Source of the DNA: Clostridium_AT radicumherbarum
Lineage (GTDB): Bacteria; Bacillota; Clostridia; Clostridiales; Clostridiaceae
Assembly: GCF_045310525.1 (NCBI RefSeq)
Contig: NZ_JBJHZY010000001.1
Location: 558,001 to 622,000 of the forward strand
Length of the DNA stretch: 64,000 nucleotides
Direction: 5' to 3'
A model generated the notes under the pieces. That model was not told where the DNA came from and ran no database searches. It was given only the letters and a program-made list of their open reading frames with translations. Below, in pieces: positions 1-8,397 of this stretch (the stretch's first letter is position 1; the number at the start of each line of letters is the position of its first letter). Made by a program: the position numbers and the translations under genes.

Positions 1-181
1 CTTGTATTTGATTTAAGATTCTAGTATTAGTTATGCTGAAGTTATTAATAAAAAGTCTTTTTGATATGTCCATTACAGAAAAAGCAGTTATAACTGAAAC
101 AGCTATACTGCTAATAAGCATTATTAAGGCCAATTTAAAAAATAGACTCAGGGATCTGAATTTTTTAATAAATTTATTCAT
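1..181 (-). CDS. sensor histidine kinase, N-terminal fragment (YesM-like)
   Basis: Only the first 60 codons lie in the window; the gene runs off the left edge. The start ATG (complement of 179-181) sits inside the last codons of the response regulator gene, with an 8-bp overlap, so the two are probably translationally coupled. The visible protein has a basic N-terminus followed by a hydrophobic stretch (about residues 15-38, with LALIMLISSIAVSVIT), as expected for the first membrane segment of a sensor kinase. The kinase identity is inferred from this membrane start and from coupling to a YesN-type regulator; no HATPase motif is visible. A ligand sensor for the neighbouring sugar module is the likely role. 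Confidence 0.6.
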   Translation of the reverse strand, partial: MNKFIKKFRSLSLFFKLALIMLISSIAVSVITAFSVMDISKRLFINNFSITNTRILNQIQ

Positions 182-1736
182 AGTTTCCTCGTTTGCTCAA
201 CATAATATTTTTTCTGAATTTGCTAGGAGTTACTCTTTTTACTTTTTTAAATACCTTACAGAAGTAACTATGGTCTGAGTAGCCAACAAGATAACTAACT
301 TCTGAAACAGGGATATCTTCATTCTTTAAAAGCTCTATAGCCTTTTCTACACGGATTTTATTAAGGTACTCACTAAAGCCTTCTGCCAAATGAGAGCTAA
401 AATAAGAGGAGAGATAATAATAGTTAAAATGAAATTTATCAGCAATTTCTTTAAGTGATAATTGTTCATTATAGTGATTTGAAATATACTGGGTAATTTT
501 ATTTATAATTTCATCATTAACCGAGAATTCTTTATTATTAATTATTTTAGCTATTACTTGCTCTATACTTTCAAATATATTTAGGAGATCTAATCCATAT
601 TTTGCAGCATCAATTTTTTGAAAGTATTCAATTTTTGAGTGATTAATTTCCACCACATCAAAGTGCAGCTCATCTAAAATGCTTATTATATTATAAAGTG
701 CACTTTGAAAAAGAGTTTTTAGTTCAAATTCACTTAAGGAGCAGTGTGTTAATGCATTAGAAATATATTGTTTCAAATAATTAAAAGCTGAAGATATATT
801 AAGCTCATAGAGCATTTCGGAATAGTGTTTGAAATCAAATTTTTCCTTATATGCATTTATAGGGAATTCCTCCTTAGAAATAAGCTTCTTATCCTTTAAA
901 AAGAATTTGCAGCCAAGAAGAGGCTTAAAATTATCATTATAAATCTCTTTAATTTTATTTAAGGATATAAAAATGTCACTTATAGTAAGGTAAATATCAG
1001 GATAAGCTGCTGACATATTTAACAGCATGTCATTAACCGCCTTTAAAAGTTCACCATGACTTTTCTTTTCAAAATTGATCAATAACATGAATATGTCTTT
1101 ATCTATATCTAACTCATAAAAAATAAATTTATCAAAGAAGGTCTTTGATTTTTTTGATAGAAGTAATTTTATGTTCGAAGGATTTTTAGAGGCCTTATCA
1201 TAAATCCTTTTGGTATCCATGCCAATAAAAATAAAGCTGTCATATGGAAAAACTTTAGTAATTAATGACAAATCAGTATCAAAACCAGAAGCAAATTTGC
1301 TTAGTTCATTACTTACATTCAATTCAATTTTATCAGTTTTTATAACTAAATTAGGAATGCTTAAGGCAATATTTTTTAAAAGAGTAAGTACCTCCTCTGG
1401 GTTTATCTTAGGTTTAAGTATATAATCGTTTACTCCAAGTTTGAAGGTGCCTTTTACATAATTAAAATCACTATAGCCGCTTAAAATTACTATTTGTATT
1501 TCAGGATAATTTTCTTTAATATATCTTACAAGCTCTAAGCCATCCATAACAGGCATAACAATATCTGTAATTACAATATGGGGTTTAAGAGTCTCAATTA
1601 AGATTAAGGCTTCTTTTCCATTAGATGCTTCACCAACTATTTCAAAGCCTTCTTTATGCCAATCCACAAGGTGCTTAATTCCTTGCCTAAGAAGGTATTC
1701 ATCATCAACTACTAAGATTTTGCATAAGTTATCCAA
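174..1736 (-). CDS. response regulator, REC plus AraC-type DNA-binding domain (YesN-like)
   Basis: About 520 residues. The N-terminal receiver domain shows the acidic pair in ILVVDDE, the phospho-acceptor Asp in ITDIVMPVMDG and the Lys in YILKP. A long linker follows, and the C-terminus is an AraC/XylS double helix-turn-helix with SLKEIADKFHFNYYYLSSYF and VSYLVGYSDHSYFCKVFK. The open frame extends upstream to 1808, but the extra residues do not belong to the REC fold; TTG at 1736, preceded by AAAGGA, puts the start right before the domain. It is coupled to a sensor kinase and divergent from a sugar ABC transporter, which it probably activates. YesN-family regulators commonly control carbohydrate uptake operons. 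Confidence 0.85.
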   Translation of the reverse strand: MDNLCKILVVDDEYLLRQGIKHLVDWHKEGFEIVGEASNGKEALILIETLKPHIVITDIVMPVMDGLELVRYIKENYPEIQIVILSGYSDFNYVKGTFKLGVNDYILKPKINPEEVLTLLKNIALSIPNLVIKTDKIELNVSNELSKFASGFDTDLSLITKVFPYDSFIFIGMDTKRIYDKASKNPSNIKLLLSKKSKTFFDKFIFYELDIDKDIFMLLINFEKKSHGELLKAVNDMLLNMSAAYPDIYLTISDIFISLNKIKEIYNDNFKPLLGCKFFLKDKKLISKEEFPINAYKEKFDFKHYSEMLYELNISSAFNYLKQYISNALTHCSLSEFELKTLFQSALYNIISILDELHFDVVEINHSKIEYFQKIDAAKYGLDLLNIFESIEQVIAKIINNKEFSVNDEIINKITQYISNHYNEQLSLKEIADKFHFNYYYLSSYFSSHLAEGFSEYLNKIRVEKAIELLKNEDIPVSEVSYLVGYSDHSYFCKVFKKVKRVTPSKFRKNIMLSKRGNYE

Positions 1737-1986
1737 TGCTATCAAATCCTTTAATAAATAATAATAAGTTATCATTTTAATTATAGAACAGGGGATTACA
1801 CTTTTCAATTACAGGACAGGGAATTAGCTCCTACATGAAAAGGTATACAAAAATATTTTTAAAATCTTAAAATTTTACTATTTTAAAAATTTAGTATATA
1901 AATAATATATTAAAATTGCACAAATTCATATAAATATATTCTTACTTAATTTTCTGAATTTAAGCTACAATATATTTAGAAACAAT

Positions 1987-2000
1987 GTAAAGCGTTTCAT
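1987..2000 (+). promoter_or_regulatory. cre-like / LacI-type operator upstream of the sugar ABC operon
   Basis: The sequence GTAAAGCGTTTCAT has the WAARCGYTWN core of catabolite-responsive elements, centred on CG and imperfectly palindromic, but the outer TG/CA bases deviate. It lies 24 bp before the transporter start codon, downstream of any likely promoter (a weak candidate -10 is TACAAT at 1966-1971), where CcpA binding would act as a roadblock. Catabolite repression of the operon is inferred. Confidence 0.45.
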
Positions 2001-2023
2001 TTAAGTAAAGGGGGAAAAAAATA

Positions 2024-3337
2024 ATGAAATCAAAGAAGATAATGGCACTTGCATTAGGTGCAATTATGACTTTAGGTCTATCAGCTTGTGGGAATTCAGC
2101 AGCAAGCAATACTCAGGCTCCTCAAGATGGAGGCAAAAAGAAGCTTGTAATATGGGCATGGGATGGCACCTTTAACGTAGTTGCTGCAAATGAAGCAAAA
2201 GCTATCTATCAAAAAGAAAATAAGGATGTAGATGTTGAAGTAGTGGAAATGGCTCAGAATGATATAGTACAAAAATTAAACACGAACTTAAGTGCAAATT
2301 CTACAGATGGATTACCTAACATAGTACTTATGGAAGATTATAGAGCACAAAACTTTTTAAGTGCATACACAGATTCCTTTAAGGATATATCAGGTAAGGT
2401 TAATTCCTCAGATTTCATGAATTATAAGATTAAATCTGATAGTGTAAATGGTAAATTATATGGACTTCCATTTGATAGCGGAGTTACAGCTTTATTCTAT
2501 AGAACTGATTTAATAGAGCAAGCAGGCTATAAAAAGGAAGATATGAACAATCTTACCTGGGATAAGTTCATAGAAATTGGTAAGGCTGTTAAGGCTAAAA
2601 CTGGAAAAGCAATGCTTACCTTAGATCCAAGTGACCTAGGCTTAATAAGAGTAATGATGCAGTCAGCTGGTCAATGGTATGTTAAGGAAGATGGAAAAAC
2701 TGTAAACATAGCAGATAATCAAGCACTTAAGGAATCTATAAAAACTTGGAAGAATCTAATGGATGCAGGAATTGTTAAGCCAATTACAGGCTGGGATAAC
2801 TTTGTTGGTGCCTTCCAAAAGGGTGATGTTGCTTCAGTTCCTACAGGCTGCTGGATTTCAAGCTCAGTTATGAAATCACAAGATCAAAGCGGTAAATGGG
2901 CAGTTGCTCCTATTCCAAGATTAAGTACAGTTCCAAGTTCGGTAAATGCCTCAAATCTTGGAGGTTCAAGCTGGTATGTACTAAGCAAAGTTGGTAACTC
3001 AGATTTAGCAGTAGATTTTCTAGCTAAAACATTTGGCAGCAGTAAAGAACTTATGAATACCTTAGCAGAAAAGATCAATCTTGTAAGCACATTAAAATCT
3101 GCTTCAAGTGTTGATAACTACAATAAATCAATTGACTTCTACGGCGGACAAAAGCTGATGCAGGATTTTGCAACTTGGTCTGCAAAGATTCCAGCTGTTA
3201 ACTATGGTTCAAGTACCTACAACATTGAAGATATTCTATCAGGTGCAGTTCAGAACATTGTAAGCAAAAATGCAAATCTAGATACTACACTTAAGGATGT
3301 GCAAAAGCAGGCAGAAGCTGCTGTAGCTAATCAATAA
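2024..3337 (+). CDS. carbohydrate ABC transporter substrate-binding lipoprotein
   Basis: 437 residues with a lipoprotein signal peptide; the lipobox LSAC places the lipidated cysteine at residue 22. The mature part is a family-1 solute-binding protein, with KKLVIWAWDGTF after the linker, GKLYGLPFDSGVTALFYRTDL in the hinge region, and GGSSWYVLSKVGNSDLAVDFL near the C-terminus, all typical of sugar binders. It is membrane-anchored outside the cell and delivers sugar to the two permeases that follow. The ligand cannot be read from sequence; the adjoining beta- and alpha-galactosidase genes suggest galactosides. No ATPase gene is present in this operon, so a shared MsmK-type ATPase elsewhere is probable. 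Confidence 0.9.
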   Translation: MKSKKIMALALGAIMTLGLSACGNSAASNTQAPQDGGKKKLVIWAWDGTFNVVAANEAKAIYQKENKDVDVEVVEMAQNDIVQKLNTNLSANSTDGLPNIVLMEDYRAQNFLSAYTDSFKDISGKVNSSDFMNYKIKSDSVNGKLYGLPFDSGVTALFYRTDLIEQAGYKKEDMNNLTWDKFIEIGKAVKAKTGKAMLTLDPSDLGLIRVMMQSAGQWYVKEDGKTVNIADNQALKESIKTWKNLMDAGIVKPITGWDNFVGAFQKGDVASVPTGCWISSSVMKSQDQSGKWAVAPIPRLSTVPSSVNASNLGGSSWYVLSKVGNSDLAVDFLAKTFGSSKELMNTLAEKINLVSTLKSASSVDNYNKSIDFYGGQKLMQDFATWSAKIPAVNYGSSTYNIEDILSGAVQNIVSKNANLDTTLKDVQKQAEAAVANQ

Positions 3338-3351
3338 GCATATACTAATGC

Positions 3352-3407
3352 AAATCGCTATTTGATTTTGAGAAAAAAGTAATATAATCTCTATCAAATA
3401 GCGATTT
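3352..3407 (+). terminator. hairpin between binding-protein and permease genes (partial terminator or mRNA stabiliser)
   Basis: A perfect 15-bp inverted repeat (3352-3366 with 3393-3407, arm AAATCGCTATTTGAT) encloses a 26-nt loop. It is followed by ACTTTAATAAAG rather than a strong T-run. Such hairpins commonly raise binding-protein levels relative to permeases by stabilising the upstream mRNA or causing partial termination. Confidence 0.65.
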
Positions 3408-3430
3408 ACTTTAATAAAGGGGGTATGACT

Positions 3431-4321
3431 TTGAAAATTAATAAAAAAGGCACCTTAGAGAGAAAGCATAATATTATTGGCTGGTGTTTTACAATCATAA
3501 GCATATTATTGATAGTTACTTTTGTTTTTTATCCTATGATACAAGCCTTTATTACCTCCTTAAAGTCAGGAACCGGTAATAACTTAAGATACGTAGGATT
3601 CAATAATTATAAAAGGCTTTTAACGGATGATACTTTTAAAAAAGCAGTTACTAATACTTTAATATATTTAATAGTTCAAGTTCCTATAATGATTTTATTG
3701 GCTTTATTCATTTCCGTACTTTTAAATGACAAAAACCTTAAAGGAAAAGGCTTTTTCAGAACAGCAATATTTTTACCCTGTGTTACATCTCTAGTAGCCT
3801 ATTCTGTAATATTTAAAAGCTTATTTGCCAACGATGGTTTAATTAATAAACTTCTATTAAATATACACTTAATTTCAGCACCAATTTCTTGGATGACAAG
3901 TCCTTTTTGGGCTAAAATCACAATTATAATAGCAATAACTTGGCGATGGACAGGTTATAATATGATATTTTATTTAGCTGGCTTACAAAATATAGATCCA
4001 GCAATTTATGAGGCAGCAAGAATAGATGGGGCTTCGGAAGTAAAACAATTCTTCAATATTACAATACCCTTACTTAAACCGATTATATTATTTACAACAA
4101 TTACTTCTACTACTGGAACCCTGCAGATTTTTGATGAAGTAATGAATATCACTGGAGGCGGACCAGGAAATGCCTCAACTACAATTTCACAATATATATA
4201 CAATCTAAGCTTTAAATATACAGCAAACTTTGGATATGCAGCAGCAGTTTCCTATACAATTTTAGCTATGATTGTTATATTATCACTAATTCAATTTAAA
4301 GTGGCAGGTGATAATAAATGA
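3431..4321 (+). CDS. sugar ABC transporter permease (MalF-type)
   Basis: About 296 residues with six predicted membrane segments; the first is near residues 14-38. The cytoplasmic EAA loop is clear: YEAARIDGASEVKQFFNITIPLLKP, which docks onto the ATPase. The frame opens at ATG 3425, but that codon nearly abuts the AAAGGGGG ribosome binding site; TTG at 3431 gives 7-nt spacing and is preferred. The stop overlaps the next permease start (ATGA), indicating translational coupling. It forms the membrane channel with the following MalG-type subunit. Confidence 0.88.
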   Translation: MKINKKGTLERKHNIIGWCFTIISILLIVTFVFYPMIQAFITSLKSGTGNNLRYVGFNNYKRLLTDDTFKKAVTNTLIYLIVQVPIMILLALFISVLLNDKNLKGKGFFRTAIFLPCVTSLVAYSVIFKSLFANDGLINKLLLNIHLISAPISWMTSPFWAKITIIIAITWRWTGYNMIFYLAGLQNIDPAIYEAARIDGASEVKQFFNITIPLLKPIILFTTITSTTGTLQIFDEVMNITGGGPGNASTTISQYIYNLSFKYTANFGYAAAVSYTILAMIVILSLIQFKVAGDNK

Positions 4322-5136
4322 GAAAGACAACAAAGATACTTAAATATATATTTTTAGCAGCGGCAGCTTTAATTTCAATTTTCCCATTTCTATGGATGCT
4401 AATAAGTGCGACTAATAAGTCCATAGAGGTTAGTAGAGGCTCCTTATTACCTGGGACATATTTATTTGAAAACCTGAAAAATCTTTTTGCAAACAATTTG
4501 AACTTTGCTAATTCCTTAGTTAATTCGGCTAAAATTGCAGTAATAACAACAGTTTTGGCACTAATCATTTCCTCTTTAGCAGGTTATGGCTTTGAAATTT
4601 ATAAAACTAAATTCAGAGATAAAATATTTGCTATTTTACTTTTGTCAATGATGGTTCCTTTTGCATCACTTATGGTACCCCTATTTAGGATGTTTAGAAG
4701 CTTTAAAGTATTTGGATTAAATACTACTGCTTCAGTAATTATTCCAAGTGTAGCCACAGCCTTCTTAATTTTCTTCTTTAGGCAAAATACAAAGGCTTTT
4801 CCAAAGGACTTGTTAGAGGCTGGCCGTATTGATGGCTTAAGCGAAATACAGCTGTTTACTAAGATTTATGTTCCCACTATGAAGTCTACCTACGCAGCAG
4901 CTGCTATAATTACTTTTATGAGCAGCTGGAATAACTATATGTGGCCCCTTATTACGCTGCAAACTGCAAGTAAAAGAACAGCACCGCTAATAATATCAAC
5001 AATGAGTTCCTCTTACACACCAGATTATGGTATGATAATGGCGGGAATAGTTATCGCAACTTTGCCAACAGCATTAGTATTCTTTTTAATGCAAAAACAA
5101 TTTGTAGAAGGAATGCTTGGTTCTGTTAAGGGCTAG
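4318..5136 (+). CDS. sugar ABC transporter permease (MalG-type)
   Basis: 272 residues with six membrane segments and the conserved EAA loop LEAGRIDGLSEIQLFTKIYVP. The C-terminus has the MalG-like ending FFLMQKQFVEGMLGSVKG, which in this family contacts the substrate path or assists ATPase coupling. It overlaps the previous permease by 4 bp and ends the transporter operon; a REP-like hairpin and a rho-independent terminator separate it from the beta-galactosidase gene. Confidence 0.9.
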   Translation: MRKTTKILKYIFLAAAALISIFPFLWMLISATNKSIEVSRGSLLPGTYLFENLKNLFANNLNFANSLVNSAKIAVITTVLALIISSLAGYGFEIYKTKFRDKIFAILLLSMMVPFASLMVPLFRMFRSFKVFGLNTTASVIIPSVATAFLIFFFRQNTKAFPKDLLEAGRIDGLSEIQLFTKIYVPTMKSTYAAAAIITFMSSWNNYMWPLITLQTASKRTAPLIISTMSSSYTPDYGMIMAGIVIATLPTALVFFLMQKQFVEGMLGSVKG

Positions 5137-5137
5137 T

Positions 5138-5164
5138 GCGGCAAAAGAAACGTCCCTATGCCGT
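5138..5164 (+). repeat. REP-like hairpin with AAGAAACGTCCC loop
   Basis: A 6-bp stem (GCGGCA at 5138-5143 with TGCCGT at 5159-5164, one wobble) encloses AAAGAAACGTCCCTA. The loop is the complement of GGGACGTTTCTT. The same phrase recurs as GGGACATTTCTTA/TAAGAAACATCCC at 14.2 kb. It sits directly after the permease stop codon. Confidence 0.5.
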
Positions 5165-5183
5165 ATTTTATAAAATAAGAATA

Positions 5184-5230
5184 AAGAGTTAGTAATTGAG
5201 AAGATATTATAATTATTAACTCTTTTTTTA
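5184..5230 (+). terminator. rho-independent terminator after the sugar ABC operon
   Basis: A 14-bp stem (AAGAGTTAGTAATT at 5184-5197 with 5211-5224, one wobble) is followed by a run of seven T. Confidence 0.8.
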
Positions 5231-5249
5231 TACTTAAGGAGGTAACACA

Positions 5250-8200
5250 ATGAATTTTAAGACTCCAAGCACAGCTTGGCTTTCAGATCCATCAATTTTT
5301 GCAGTTAATAGATTAGAACCACACTCAGATCACAAATACTACTTAACTATGGAAGAAGCAAAAAAAGGGGAAATGACACTAAAGAAAAGCTTAAATGGAA
5401 ATTGGAAGTTTCACTTTGCACTTAATCCAAATGATAGAATTAATAATTTTTATGAAGAAGATTTTGATTGTAATGCTTGGAAGGATATAACAGTACCAGG
5501 ACATATTCAATTACAAGGCTATGATAAACCCCAATATGTAAATACCATGTATCCTTGGGATGGGCACAGCTTTTTAAGACCTCCATATATATCGAATGAA
5601 TATAATCCTGTAGGAAGCTATGTTAAATATTTTACCCTGGAAGAAGAACTTAAAGACAAGCCACTGTTTATTTCCTTCCAAGGAGTAGAAAATGCGTTTT
5701 ACCTTTGGTTAAATGGTAAGTTTGTAGGCTATAGTGAAGACAGCTTTACCCCCTCTGAATTTGATTTAACGCCCTTTATAAAAAATGGCGAAAATAAGCT
5801 GGCAGTAGAAGTTTACAAAAGGTCTACAGGGGCCTGGCTGGAGGATCAGGATTTTTGGCGCTTCTCCGGTATATTTAGAGAGGTTTATTTATATACGGTT
5901 CCTAAAACTCATATCTCAGACATCTTTGTAAAAACAAACTTAGATAGTGAATATAAAAATGCAGTATTAGAAATGGATTTTAAAATAATTGGTGAGCTTA
6001 AGGGGCAGGCATCATTAGAACTAATGGATAAAGATGGTTTAGCTATTGCCTTCTTAAATGAGGCTTCACTTAAGGATTTTATGTCCCTTAAGCTGGCTCT
6101 TAGCAATGTAAAGCTTTGGAGCGCTGAAGATCCATATCTTTATACACTTTATATTTATATTAAAGATAATGCAGGCAATATTATTGAAATTGTTCCTCAA
6201 AAAATTGGCTTTAGAAAATTTGAAATTATAAATAAGGTTATGAAGATAAACGGCAAGAGAATAGTCTTTAAGGGTATAAATCGTCACGAATTCAACTGCA
6301 GAAGAGGAAGAGCTATAACTAAGGAAGATATGCTTTGGGACATTAGATTTCTAAAACAAAACAATATAAATGCCGTAAGAACCTGCCATTATCCAAATCA
6401 AAGCTATTGGTACGAGCTTTGTGATGAATATGGGATCTATTTAATAGATGAGACTAATTTGGAAACCCATGGTTCATGGCAGAAGATGGGTGCAATTAAG
6501 CCTGATTGGGTTATTCCTGGCGACAAACCTGAATGGCTTAACATTATATTAGACAGGGCAGCTTCCATGCTGGAAAGAGATAAGAATCACCCATCTATAC
6601 TAATTTGGTCCTGTGGAAATGAGTCCTTTGGCGGAGAAAACTTATTTAAAATGTCTGAGTACTTCAGAAAAAAGGATCCTTCCAGACTGGTACATTACGA
6701 AGGTGTCTTTAACGACAGAAGGTTCAATAATACAAGTGATATGGAAAGCAGGATGTATGCTAAAGTTAATGCTATAGAGGAATATTTAAATAGTAATCCT
6801 GAGAAACCTTACATAAGCTGTGAATATATGCATGCTATGGGGAACTCCTGCGGCGCAATGCACAAGTATACAGAGCTTGAAGACAAGTATGAAATGTATC
6901 AGGGCGGATTTATCTGGGATTATATAGATCAGTTTATAGTTAAAGAAGATAGCTTTGGCAGAGAATTCTTAGCCTATGGCGGTGATTTTGAAGACAGACC
7001 AACAGATTATAATTTCTGCGGCAACGGTATAGTATATGCAGATAGATCAGTCTCACCAAAGGTGCAGGAAGTTAGAAAACTCTATGAAAATATAAAGCTT
7101 ATAGCTGATAAAAATGGAGTTTTAATTAAAAATAATAATATTTTTATAGACACCACAGAATATTATCTTGAATATTACATTGAATATAATGGCAAGGAAA
7201 TTTATAAAGATAATATAGAGATTAATATTAAAGCAGGTGAAGAAAAGTATGTTGACTTCAATTTGCCTAAGGTTTATGAAGCTGGCGAATATTCCATAAA
7301 TACTGCTTTTAAACTTAAAAAGGCTGCTCCATGGGCAGACAGAGATCATATAATTGCCTTTAGCCAGTATGTATACAAGGCAGAGGGGAAAGCTGCTTTT
7401 AATAAAATGGAAAAGCCTACAGTAATAAATGGCGATGTGAATATAGGAGTAAATACTAGAGACTTTAGTGTATTATATTCAAAGCAAGAGGGTGGAATAG
7501 TATCCTTAAGATATGGAGGCAAGGAGGTTATTACCAGAGTACCAATGCCAATATATTGGAGGGCCATGACGGATAATGACAGAGGAAATGGTCAGGGCTA
7601 TAGATGTGGTCAGTGGCTTCAAGCAAGCATGTTTCAACGCTTAAAAGAGGTTCAAGTAGCAGAAGATGACTATAGTGTAACTGTAAAATACACCTATGCT
7701 TTACCTACTGTACCAGAAACAGAGGTAATAGCAGCCTACACCACCTATGGTAATGGTGAAATTAAGGTTTGCTGTGACTATAAAGGAACTGAAGGGCTAC
7801 CAGAACTTCCTATCTTCGGCTTTTCAATTAAATTATCTGCAGAATTTGACAGCTTCAAGTGGTATGGCCAAGGACCAGAGGAAAATTATTGTGATAGACT
7901 GCAGGGCGCAAAATTAGGAATCTTTGAAAAGTCAGTAATTGATAATGTTTCAAAATATGTTGTGCCTCAAGAAAGTGGAAATCATACAGGAGTAAGACAG
8001 GCAGAGATTAAAAATAAAAACGGCTTTGGGCTAAAGTTTAAGGCATTAGAAAACCCCTTTGAACTTGGAGTGTCACCTTATACAGCCTTTGAACTTCAAA
8101 ATGCACTTCATCAATATGAACTACCACCTGTAAATTACACTGTAGTTACCATTGCAGCAAAACAGATGGGTGTTGGAGGAGATGACAGCTGGGGTGCTCC

Positions 8201-8270
8201 AGTGCATAAGGAATATCTCATAGATTCCTCTAAAGATATACATTTTGAATTTGTAATAGGAAAATGTTAA
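5250..8270 (+). CDS. lacZ: beta-galactosidase, glycoside hydrolase family 2
   Basis: 1006 residues, the usual size for LacZ. Domain order is sugar-binding jelly roll (about 1-215), immunoglobulin-like, TIM barrel, second Ig-like and C-terminal beta-sandwich (Bgal_small_N). GINRHEFNCRRGRAIT and RTCHYPNQSYWYELCDEYG mark the barrel. The acid/base is Glu458 in WSCGNES and the nucleophile is Glu525 in SCEYMHAMGNS. No signal peptide is present, so lactose or another beta-galactoside is cleaved in the cytoplasm after import. A strong ribosome binding site (AAGGAGG) precedes the ATG. It lies between terminators, so it is probably transcribed separately from the transporter. Confidence 0.95.
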   Translation: MNFKTPSTAWLSDPSIFAVNRLEPHSDHKYYLTMEEAKKGEMTLKKSLNGNWKFHFALNPNDRINNFYEEDFDCNAWKDITVPGHIQLQGYDKPQYVNTMYPWDGHSFLRPPYISNEYNPVGSYVKYFTLEEELKDKPLFISFQGVENAFYLWLNGKFVGYSEDSFTPSEFDLTPFIKNGENKLAVEVYKRSTGAWLEDQDFWRFSGIFREVYLYTVPKTHISDIFVKTNLDSEYKNAVLEMDFKIIGELKGQASLELMDKDGLAIAFLNEASLKDFMSLKLALSNVKLWSAEDPYLYTLYIYIKDNAGNIIEIVPQKIGFRKFEIINKVMKINGKRIVFKGINRHEFNCRRGRAITKEDMLWDIRFLKQNNINAVRTCHYPNQSYWYELCDEYGIYLIDETNLETHGSWQKMGAIKPDWVIPGDKPEWLNIILDRAASMLERDKNHPSILIWSCGNESFGGENLFKMSEYFRKKDPSRLVHYEGVFNDRRFNNTSDMESRMYAKVNAIEEYLNSNPEKPYISCEYMHAMGNSCGAMHKYTELEDKYEMYQGGFIWDYIDQFIVKEDSFGREFLAYGGDFEDRPTDYNFCGNGIVYADRSVSPKVQEVRKLYENIKLIADKNGVLIKNNNIFIDTTEYYLEYYIEYNGKEIYKDNIEINIKAGEEKYVDFNLPKVYEAGEYSINTAFKLKKAAPWADRDHIIAFSQYVYKAEGKAAFNKMEKPTVINGDVNIGVNTRDFSVLYSKQEGGIVSLRYGGKEVITRVPMPIYWRAMTDNDRGNGQGYRCGQWLQASMFQRLKEVQVAEDDYSVTVKYTYALPTVPETEVIAAYTTYGNGEIKVCCDYKGTEGLPELPIFGFSIKLSAEFDSFKWYGQGPEENYCDRLQGAKLGIFEKSVIDNVSKYVVPQESGNHTGVRQAEIKNKNGFGLKFKALENPFELGVSPYTAFELQNALHQYELPPVNYTVVTIAAKQMGVGGDDSWGAPVHKEYLIDSSKDIHFEFVIGKC

Positions 8271-8301
8271 TACTTAAATTTTAAAATAATTTAAGGAACT
8301 T

Positions 8302-8329
8302 ACTGCTGACAAAATGTCAGTAGTTTTTT
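8302..8329 (+). terminator. rho-independent terminator after beta-galactosidase gene
   Basis: A 10-bp stem (ACTGCTGACA at 8302-8311 with 8315-8324, one wobble) with a 3-nt loop runs into TTTTTT. Confidence 0.8.
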
Positions 8330-8397
8330 CCTATAAGAAGTATTTTTTAACACAAAGCTAAATTACCAAAGTTTATTAGAAAGGTAAAGGATTAATT

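Noticed and set aside
33..278. Plus-strand ORF at the left edge
   Set aside because: It is the shadow of the sensor kinase and response regulator coding sequences on the other strand and has no ribosome binding site.
3362..3388. Promoter (TTGATT/TATAAT) inside the loop after the sugar-binding protein gene
   Set aside because: Spacing is only 15 bp and the boxes lie within a perfect 15-bp hairpin, which explains the sequence better.
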